Notes under the pieces: model-generated
Databases searched by the model: none
What the model was told of the DNA's origin: nothing
Seen by the model: only the letters and a program-made list of their open reading frames with translations
From: Helicoverpa zea
Lineage: Eukaryota; Arthropoda; Insecta; Lepidoptera; Noctuidae
DNA length: 64,000 bases
NCBI RefSeq assembly: GCF_022581195.2
Contig: NC_061459.1
Location: 8,122,001-8,186,000, forward strand
Direction: 5' to 3'
In this document: in pieces, positions 56,729-64,000 of the stretch
How the letters are laid out: the number at the start of each line of letters is the position of its first letter
Position numbering within the stretch: position 1 is the first letter of the stretch
Translations under genes and position numbers: made by a program

Positions 56729-58575
56729 TTATAATAATTTACCCAGTAGGAGATCCTCAGTATTGTCGTAATTAAGTGTATGTAGATAGTCTATAAGTAA
56801 GTTTTTACAATGATATTTAGGGGATGAATAAATGTTTAATTTTTTGTTGAGAAAGTTGTACAGATAACCGCTATTAACGTAGAACTGGCGTCTGGCAAAG
56901 GCAGTTCTATGGCGTTCATGCGTGAAAACATTGTATTTTCGTCTGCAAGTTGAATCCATTGGGGGACGTGTAGAGTGTTTGCGAAGAGCAGACAGGAGAA
57001 CATAAAGTTGTCTGACTGTTAGAAAATTGCAGTCAGAATAGAGTTGCATAGTGGGATACCTACGCGGAAGAGAGAGCATTACCTTGAGCACAGCTCTCTG
57101 GGCTCTCTCAAGGCGAATGAATACATTTTGTGTGGCTCCACCCCAAACGGGCAAGCAGTACGTTAAAACAGAGCGGCACAGAGCTAAATATACTATTTTA
57201 AGTGTTTCAAGATCAGCAGAATTTCGCAGCTTCTTGAAGACGTATATCAGCTTACGTACACGGGACGTGACCTTGGCTATGTGGGGATGCCAGTTGAGAT
57301 GCTGGTCAATTAGTACTCCTAGATATCTTACATGAGTCGTTTTTGTGAGGGAGAGGCAGCTACATTGCGCTAAAGAACCACAGTGATGTGCTTTTAGGGT
57401 CAAGGAATTAGAAGGACATTGATTTGACTTGATAGCAAAGGGAACGTATACGGTTTTGTCTACATTTAAAGTGAGCAAGTTATCAGACAAACATTTCATC
57501 ACGCAGCAGAGCGCTGCCTCGGCATTTTGGTATGCCTGGGTCCAGTTACATCCCTCTACGATAAGGGCAGTGTCATCCGCATAGGTATATATCATACAGT
57601 TATCAAGAGGTAGTGTACAGAGATCATTTATGTAAATGAGAAAGAGGGTGGGACCCAGGATGCTTCCTTGCGGAACGCCAAAAGTCATTGGAAGTTCATC
57701 ACTTTCATATTGACCAATTTTAACTATTTGAGTACGATCTTTGAGATAGTCTGCAAAGATTTTCAACGGTAGTCCACGAATTCCAAGTCTTTCCATTTTT
57801 CTCAATAAAGCTGGGGCAGAGACAGTGTCAAAGGCCTTTGACAAATCTAGGAAAATTCCCAGGCACTTGCGTTTTCTGTCTAGCGTCCTAGCTACGTGAT
57901 TCGACAGATGTAATACTGCATCCTCAGTACTAACTCCATTTCGGAACCCGTATTGGTTTTTGGCTAAGATGTTGTTTGACTCAAGAAAGCTTATCAGATT
58001 CTTATTTAGTACCCGTTCCAAGATCTTTGACATTGCACTTAAAATAGAAATGGGACGGTAATTATTAACATCATCTTTGCACCCGGATTTATGAATAGGG
58101 TGAACGAGTGCTTTTTTAAACGTCTTAGGAAAGACACCAGCACTTATGCACAGGTTACAGACATGTGTAACAATCGGAACTAATACTTTTCTCGCGCCTT
58201 TAATAATTTTAGATGGAATACAATCATAACCTGTAGCACAGTCAGTCCTTAGACCCAGGATAATGGATTCAACATCGAGCTCGGTAACCTCAAGAAGCAT
58301 CATTGAGCCACACGACTGTGAGTTAGCCACGGGATTGGACACCATAGAGGATGATTTAAATTTTGAAGCCAAACTGCTGCCTACACTAGCAAAAAAGTTA
58401 TTAACGTAATTTAGCGAGGATTTAGGGTTATCTAATAAGTTTACTAGCTCAGAGGAAGGCGAACACTGTGTTTGAAGCTCCGAGACTTTCTTAATAACAT
58501 TCCACGTAGCTTTAACATTATTTTTAGCATTGCGAAACAGTTCTTTTTCGTAAGAGCGTTTTAATTTCTCAGCAG
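56729..58575 (-). CDS. LINE ORF2, reverse transcriptase part (frame shifted from endonuclease)
   Basis: About 615 aa starting EKLKRSYEKELFRNAKNN. RT motifs in order: HPIHKSGCKDDVNNYRPISI, QYGFRNGVSTEDAV, GIFLDLSKAFDTV, FGVPQGSILGPTLF and YTYADDTALIVEG (active site). The thumb region (RYLGVLIDQHLNW) and LPVWGGA follow. The frame has no ATG at its start; it must continue the endonuclease ORF, which ends 14 bases into it in another frame. One missing A at about 58567-58570 would account for the shift. RT itself is otherwise intact. Confidence 0.9.
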
Positions 58576-59637
58576 GGAATTGCAATAATTGCGATAGCGA
58601 GTGTAGGTGATTTTTAAAATCTCATTGTTAGCCGACTTTTTGAGTTTAATATGCATACGATCACGGTGCCTTATACAGCGGAGTAGTCCCGGTGTGATCC
58701 AGGGCTTTAAATTACGTTGTTTTCTTGGGACAACTAGAATATGAGTGTGCTCAGTAACAATGGAGGAAAGTTTACCTATAAGCGCATCTGCGGCATCATT
58801 AGGATCAGATATAGACAGGATTGGAGACCAGTCATGGGTTTTAATACTCTCAATTGCGGAATCACAGTCTAATTTTGCCCTAGTTCGGGTGACATCCGAA
58901 TGTACACTCCGGTTGCATAAGAATAGCAATGTCGGTTCGTGATCTGTTATGGATGATTCAATAACGAAAGCCGTAGCGCGTTTATTTGTTTTTATTAAAA
59001 TATGGTCTAAGCAATTTGAGAGCCGAGTCGGAAACAGATGTGCTGGAAGAAGTCCGTTAGAGGCAGTACAGTTTAAATAGTCATCCGAGTGACTGTCAGT
59101 ATTGTCGACCCTAATGTCAATGTTCATATCACCAATCAAGACCACGGAAGAAGTTCCTATTTTGAGAACACTATCGAGGCTGTCTATAAAGTTATCTATA
59201 TTTTTAAAAGAAGGTGGTCGGTAAATAGCGACTATAGTGATGTCTTCTATACAACAAACGAGGCAGTTTGCATCAGCAAATACTGGTTCTTTAATATTAG
59301 CTTTAATGGAAGATTTAACATAAATAACACAACCATCATTTTGATTGTATGTGATATTAGTGGAATATGACGTAAAGTCATCCAAGGTCGGCAAATGCGA
59401 CAGTTTACTCAACCAACACTCGGTGAGAATGAGCACGTCACACTGGAAACCCAATAGCCGCATTAGCACTACAACTTCGTCAAAATTTTTATTGATACTT
59501 CTTATATTTAAATGTAAAATTTTTAATCCTTTAGTCGGGTCTCTTATGAACTGTATGCATTTCTCAGGTTGACATTTGAATGATTTAGAAACGTGAAGCG
59601 CGTCTAATTCCTTATTAATAATATCTTGATTAGCCAT
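58561..59637 (-). CDS. LINE ORF2, AP-endonuclease part
   Basis: 358 aa from ATG at 59637. Endonuclease/exonuclease/phosphatase motifs: LHLNIRSINKN, LILTECWL, GCVIYVKSS, VAIYRPPSF, LIGDMNIDIRV, CLDHILI and SITDHEPTLL (the SDH-like catalytic end). It ends prematurely at RYRNYCNSLLRN because of the frameshift, directly before the RT part. Known role: nicks the target DNA to prime reverse transcription. Confidence 0.9.
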   Translation of the reverse strand: MANQDIINKELDALHVSKSFKCQPEKCIQFIRDPTKGLKILHLNIRSINKNFDEVVVLMRLLGFQCDVLILTECWLSKLSHLPTLDDFTSYSTNITYNQNDGCVIYVKSSIKANIKEPVFADANCLVCCIEDITIVAIYRPPSFKNIDNFIDSLDSVLKIGTSSVVLIGDMNIDIRVDNTDSHSDDYLNCTASNGLLPAHLFPTRLSNCLDHILIKTNKRATAFVIESSITDHEPTLLFLCNRSVHSDVTRTRAKLDCDSAIESIKTHDWSPILSISDPNDAADALIGKLSSIVTEHTHILVVPRKQRNLKPWITPGLLRCIRHRDRMHIKLKKSANNEILKITYTRYRNYCNSLLRN

Positions 59638-60016
59638 TTGTTTTAGGAATACTCGTGTACAAACTGTGTAGCAAAATATTGGACAGGATTGCTTTATTTA
59701 AATAGAAATGCTTGAGAAATATACTGTGAATCGTTTTAGTATAGCGGCTAATTACTGTATTCGCGTGTGTGTTAAGAGGATAATGACAAATTTTGTATTT
59801 GAGTGATTTAAATTGTGTAAAAGTAGTTTGTGTGCGTTGTATGACTGTATTAATGTGTAAGATGTAACAGATGAATGAATGTAAGAGTATATTGCTTAAT
59901 TTTGATGTTAAACTTAATATTAAAAATAAAATTAAAAATAAACAGTAAAGGATCACAGAGATAACAATATGGGAACCAGAATTATTTATACAATAACAAG
60001 AGATATTATGTGCTAG

Positions 60017-61000
60017 TCAAATAATTAGGTTTTGGCTATCCAATAGGCTGAAACATTTTTCAGAATTGACAAGAATCTGTTTGTCTCCTTCTATTTTACG
60101 GAGAAATATGTTACCATTTGAGATCCAACAGAACTTAAACTTGTTTTTGTTAGCAAACTCTCTGGCTTGGAAGAATAGCTTTTTTGTGCTTGCTGGTAGA
60201 TGAACGGAGATATACACGGGTTGCGGATCACCTGACAAACCTATGACAGCTGTGTTCAATTTGTCGTACTTTCCTTTTCCCTTGTTGTAGTTTCGTACGG
60301 CAGTAAGGAATGTCTGCTTAGTTTGCACAGTTGAGAATTCCGTTATAATTGGCCGCGGGGAGCTGGAGGAGGTAGATTTCACTGGCAGTCGGTAGATATC
60401 GCGAAGCTCCTTTTCATCAATGGATACACCAATAGCAGTGCCAACATCACATACCGTTTTCAAAAGGCTGGTGCAGGATTCATTATTAACTTGTAGTATG
60501 TTACGTAATTCTATGGCGGATGATCTTGATTTATGTTGAAGGTCAACAATTTTCCGTTCAAGAGATTCAATGTAGGTTTGCTGCTCGCGTCGCTCCCTCC
60601 TCAGTATGTCCACTTCAGTCTTTAAATCTTCAAACTGTTTATTAAGGAAATCAATGGACTGAACAATTCCAGCGTTTGCCTTACATATCTCCGAGTTTGT
60701 TGCCTGTATTTTACTATTCTGAGTTTTAATGTCTTTTATATCCGAAGAGAGCTCAGCTATTAATGTTGTTTGGTCTGCAAGAATTTCTCGTAGGTCCTGC
60801 GGTTCCTGAGAGCCCTTACCTGCCGAAATGCTTTGTGGTGAGGTATTTTTACGCGGACGCTTACTACTTCTTTGAGTGCTTACGTATTCGCACTCAGCCA
60901 CAGCAGTAGTGATATCCGGTTCAGAGCGTGTTTGGGACTGACTTATATTGTCGACCGGAGTTTTAGAGCTTTTGGGTGGTGTTCGTTGTACCCCTGCCAT
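60017..61000 (-). CDS. LINE ORF1, coiled-coil protein
   Basis: 327 aa from the ATG at 61000 (MAGVQRTPPKSSK). The frame stays open upstream to 61159, but that part is hydrophobic and poorly coding, so the downstream ATG is preferred. A Ser/Pro/Lys-rich head precedes a long coiled coil (about residues 75-170, heptads through NKQFEDLKTEVDILRRER). The last 140 residues (YRLPVKSTSSSSPRPIITEF..., VYISVHLPASTKKLFFQAR) resemble the C-terminal RNA-binding fold of other ORF1 proteins. No zinc knuckles are present. Known role of such proteins: RNP assembly. Intact. Confidence 0.8.
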   Translation of the reverse strand: MAGVQRTPPKSSKTPVDNISQSQTRSEPDITTAVAECEYVSTQRSSKRPRKNTSPQSISAGKGSQEPQDLREILADQTTLIAELSSDIKDIKTQNSKIQATNSEICKANAGIVQSIDFLNKQFEDLKTEVDILRRERREQQTYIESLERKIVDLQHKSRSSAIELRNILQVNNESCTSLLKTVCDVGTAIGVSIDEKELRDIYRLPVKSTSSSSPRPIITEFSTVQTKQTFLTAVRNYNKGKGKYDKLNTAVIGLSGDPQPVYISVHLPASTKKLFFQAREFANKNKFKFCWISNGNIFLRKIEGDKQILVNSEKCFSLLDSQNLII

Positions 61001-61565
61001 GTTAACAACCAAAACATATAATAGGTTGAGAGCAAATATCAACAATAATGCACAGGCAAACAATAATGCACAGGCAAAACGGTATTTCACAAGACCGATG
61101 ACAACAGGCAGCAGCGTTCGCGTAGCCGGCACACTGATCTCGTAGTTGTTTCGTAGCACAGGCGCGTGACGTAGCGGCGCGTGACGTAGCGGCGCGCGCT
61201 ATGTGAGCGTAGCAGCGGTGGGTGACTCACGCGCGTAGCACGTAGCGCATTCAAGCGCACCGTTGTTCTGCTGATCGTAGCAACTGTCACGGTGGCGCGA
61301 TGAGTAAATGGTCCGGTCACTTGTCACTTGGGTGATGGTTCGAATCCGACTAATCACGATCACTTTTACAAAACCACTTTGACGCGTACACGACACTACT
61401 AATTATGTCTCACTCTAGGACCACCCAGTGGGAGGAGCCCTCAGGTAAGATCATGCAAAGAGCGACAAGGAAATGAGTCCAACTACAATTAGCCAATCAC
61501 AAATTAAGATGCACGAGCAAACGACACACGTCCCCTCTGTTCAACGTCTAGCGCGAGAATCCAAA

Positions 61566-61683
61566 AGTTTTTTCTTGCCCGTGGTACTACCAGACCGCTT
61601 GGTAGTACTACGGGAAGAAAATTTTGCCCGTGGTACTACTGGTAGTACTATTGGTAGTACCACGGGCAACAAACGGAAATTTC
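61566..61683 (-). repeat. Right 118-bp outer inverted repeat
   Basis: Reverse complement of 54051-54168, ending ...ACGGAAATTTC at 61683. The inner side joins directly to the LINE 5' end. Confidence 0.9.
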
Positions 61684-62330
61684 AATTAAATTAATGTATT
61701 GTCATACAATGCCGGGCGCGTTAGATACACTACTTTTATGTCCCAAAACTCAAAAATTTTCGCGCTCGCTTCGCTCGCGGTTTCTTTACACTTAGATACA
61801 TTTTTTTTCACATATAGCTACTTTTAATTTCATGTCCCAATACTCAAAAAAATTCGCGCTCCCTTCGCTCGCGGCTTCTTCACTTCACAGTCGCCTTTTA
61901 TTATATATGTTAAGGACTTTTAGTGATCCAAATCTCAAAAAAGCTTTTTCGGGCTTGCTTCACTTTATAGTTTTTTTTTATTTTTCAACATTTTTTTGTC
62001 TACCCTAGCAAAAAGGTAGCGTCGTTTTTAAATCCTTTTATTAATAAGAAAGTAACTTCTAGTTTCTATTTATGGTACTACTCTAAATCCCAAAATTTTA
62101 ACTCACAGGCGCCAACACCAACAAAGAGTTATCTACGTTTGGGCTACATTTTAAGTCATATTTGTTTTGAGTTCTAAAATATAACAAAAAATTGGGATTG
62201 GCCCATCAGGATCAGCCCCGGGTGCCAACGAAATGCCTACTCGCCGGTTCTAGGATAAGTCATCAAACAGAAAAAATCGGCTCGCTGCGCTCGCACTACC
62301 TATGTCTTTGTAGCCCTATAAAAAAAGGTT
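61684..62330. repeat. Dispersed GCTCGCTTCGCTCGCGG motif array
   Basis: The motif CGCGCTCGCTTCGCTCGCGG or close variants occurs near 61760, 61856 and (as GGCTCGCTGCGCTCGCAC) 62279, each followed by TTTCTT or CTTCTTCAC and an AT-rich spacer of about 90 bp. The same motif with the same followers is in the outer hAT of intron 20 (32704, 32904, 32990). It is therefore a transposon body, not gene DNA. Confidence 0.65.
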
Positions 62331-63297
62331 GAGTATGGCTGGCTGGGGTGATTATAAAATAAAACTGGTCATAATTTTATAGAATACTTTTAATTTGCTT
62401 GCACACAGCCTCTATTGAGAACAATGTAAGGAATATGTAAAAAGCCTGGACAAGACAAACAAAAATATTTCAGGGGAACCAAATACCACAAACATCAATC
62501 AACTTGACGACAATAGCTCTATTTGAAAGATAAATAATTACAAGCAAAATCAAGTAGAGCTATTTACGAACAGATTGGAACTTATTCCAGTTAACTACAT
62601 AATTAATGTGATATGGCCAGTTCTGTTTCTTAACTCATAAAATGTCAACAGGTATAAGTATTAGGTATCGCATACCAGTTCAATTCCAATATAATCAAAA
62701 ACAAAACTCAAAAAAGTTGCGCAGGAATAGTAGCAAAATTATAATGTAATTGAGATGAAAGCTTTATAATAACTTTGATGTTTTATGAGAAACAAATATG
62801 TATATAATATCTTAACACATTTATAATTACTATTTTAAATCAACTGTATTAAAAGTACAAAGATCAATGTGATTTGGAAAAAGGTCCCAGTTGACAGTGT
62901 TTAGTCAGTTGTGTGCACATCTCCTGTACTTATATTATCACGAGGACGAGGCACGCACGAGGTACTGAGCGACTGACGGCGGCCACGAGCGGCCTCTCGT
63001 ACCGCATCACTAGTCACTTGCGTGACATAACTTATACAAGTACGTAAGTATTAATAACTGCATATATCATACATCTAAACTCAAGTAACTTATTTTTTAT
63101 TCAGTTTCAAGTTTTAATATTTTACTTTTTTTTTATTATTTTTTTATTTATTTTTATACCATAATCTCTCGTTTGTTAACCACAGCGCGTTGTTGCCGGT
63201 GAAATCTGCCTTCCACGAATGAATTTGTCCGTCATATTAATACATTTTTATCGTGGTAAAGTCGCTAATGCAACAATACCGTCGAGATCCACAAGAA
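62331..63297 (-). other. Probable 3' UTR of the RGG-protein gene and spacer
   Basis: AT-rich DNA left of the minus-strand stop codon at 63298. No coding frame. The transcript end was not located. A GC-richer patch at 62940-63005 is unexplained. Confidence 0.45.
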
Positions 63298-64000
63298 CTA
63301 TTCAACTTTTTCGGGTTTACGGGTGTACTGCGGACGAGGAGGCCGCGTCGCGCCGCGAACTCCGCCACGAGGACCCCCTCTGCCGCGACCCTTGAAGCCG
63401 CCCTGGTAGCTCTGGTTATCATTGTATCTGTCGCGACCACCATTTTCATTTTGTTGGTGGCTATCACCAGTGTCACCATTGCCATAATATCCGTCGCGGT
63501 CGTCACCTCCGCGACCTTGATATCCGTCTTTACCATGTCTGTTTTGATATCCGTCGTACTGCCTGTTCTGGTAGCCATCTTTACCGGACCTCCCCTGATA
63601 GTCACCAGGGTGCCTTCCACGGTATCCCTCACCACCTTGTCTGTTCTGGAATGCTCCGCGACCTCGGTGACCGTTTGGAGCACCTCTGCCGCCGCCACCA
63701 CCACCACCGCGTCCAAATCGTCGGTACCTAGCTTGGCCATCACCTTGTCCGTGAATTTTCCGATCTCCACCATCATCGCGTTCGGGACTTCCACTCTCCT
63801 TGACTTCATCTTCATTTTTATCATCTGCAGATGCAGAGACCGGGCAGTCGTCGATGGCGAGCGGGGCGGGCTGCGGGTTGGGCGGCGGCGCCGGCATGGC
63901 GGGCACATGCGGCAGCGGCGCCACCAGCGCGTGGCCGGCCGGCACGCCCGCCAGCGCCACGCCGGGCGCGAAGCCCGCGTGCTCGGGGTGCGGCGGGAAG
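63298..64000 (-). CDS. RGG-box protein, C-terminal part (gene runs off the window)
   Basis: A minus-strand frame is open from the window edge (63999) to the TAG at 63298-63300, 233+ codons with no start in sight, so this is the last coding exon or part of it. Order from the N-terminal side: a Pro/Ala-rich stretch (VPAGHALVAPLPHVPAMPAP); an acidic patch (DDKNEDEVKESGSPERDD); then about 140 residues of RGG/RG and YQGR/YQNR repeats ending GGPRGGVRGATRPPRP and KPEKVE. Such tails bind RNA and are arginine-methylated in proteins like Caprin, LARP and hnRNPs. Which family it is cannot be told without the missing N-terminal part. The coding DNA is much richer in GC than its surroundings. Confidence 0.85.
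   Translation of the reverse strand, partial: FPPHPEHAGFAPGVALAGVPAGHALVAPLPHVPAMPAPPPNPQPAPLAIDDCPVSASADDKNEDEVKESGSPERDDGGDRKIHGQGDGQARYRRFGRGGGGGGGRGAPNGHRGRGAFQNRQGGEGYRGRHPGDYQGRSGKDGYQNRQYDGYQNRHGKDGYQGRGGDDRDGYYGNGDTGDSHQQNENGGRDRYNDNQSYQGGFKGRGRGGPRGGVRGATRPPRPQYTRKPEKVE

Larger units (their letters stand above)
56278..61565 (-). mobile_element. Near full-length LINE on the minus strand with TTTA tail
   Basis: Read on the minus strand: 5' UTR (about 61565-61001), ORF1 (61000-60017), spacer, ORF2 split by a frameshift (59637-56729), 3' UTR and a (TTTA)n tail (56278-56305 on the plus strand as AAATAAAT repeats). It interrupts the right arm of the palindromic element. About 12 bp of the target seem to have been deleted, compared with the left arm, instead of duplicated. 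The clade is probably CR1/L2-like; this is inference from RT similarity and tail. Confidence 0.82.
54051..61683. mobile_element. Palindromic DNA element with 118-bp outer inverted repeats, broken up by later insertions
   Basis: Outer arms 54051-54168 and 61566-61683 are near-identical reverse complements starting GAAATTTCCGTTTGTTGCCC. The pairing continues inward: 54181-54287 and 54684-54769 on the left pair with 56064-56277 on the right. Subtracting the LINE (about 5.29 kb) and two MITE copies leaves a host element of about 1.5-1.6 kb with arms of more than 300 bp. Each arm itself contains palindromic GCCCGTGGTACTACC / GGTAGTACCACGGGC units. No TSD was recognised and no transposase is visible. 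Confidence 0.75.

Overview
The window is eukaryotic nuclear DNA from an insect, almost certainly a moth or butterfly. The genes have GT-AG introns and AT-rich introns and spacers. The proteins match insect or animal families. The repeats (short Helitrons beginning TCTATACTAATATTATAA, tRNA-derived SINEs, hAT MITEs, an I-type LINE) are typical of Lepidoptera. Order-level assignment is inference from these repeats; no database was searched.

Layout: 1-9.3 kb is gene-poor and built from nested transposons: a 9-bp-TSD element with a hAT inside it, a 5'-truncated LINE with its TSD, a hAT MITE and a TA-flanked MITE with perfect 58-bp arms. At 12.35-14.6 kb on the minus strand is egghead (egh), a GT2 beta-1,4-mannosyltransferase of glycosphingolipid synthesis, in two coding exons plus a leader exon. 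Head-to-head with it, from 20.9 to 38.5 kb on the plus strand, is a complete DENND5-type gene (DENN module, RUN, PLAT, RUN; 24 coding exons, about 1,330 aa), a predicted Rab exchange/effector protein. The shared upstream region of these two genes is split by an apparently intact 5.5-kb I-group LINE (15.15-20.65 kb). DENND5 introns carry Helitrons, a remnant of a YqaJ/SWIM-type element, and in intron 20 a stack of TEs three levels deep.

From 43.6 to 50.9 kb on the plus strand is a QSER1/PRR12-like nuclear protein gene: a huge Ser/Gln/Asn-rich exon followed by six short exons encoding a C-terminal DUF4211-type cysteine module. At 53.8-62.3 kb is another TE pile: a palindromic element with 118-bp outer inverted repeats, interrupted by two copies of a MITE family and by a minus-strand LINE of about 5.3 kb (ORF1, endonuclease and RT, with one frameshift). 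The window ends inside the 3' part of a minus-strand gene for an RGG-box protein (63.3-64.0 kb).

I see no operon-like relation among the host genes. The likely regulatory link is the divergent egh/DENND5 promoter region. No rRNA, tRNA gene, CRISPR array or bacterial feature was found. The most rewarding parts are the TE stratigraphy (many insertions dated relative to each other by intact TSDs), a 36-nt in-frame microexon in DENND5, a Helitron ending 22 bp from a splice acceptor, and a MITE family with an unusual 3-bp CWG target duplication.
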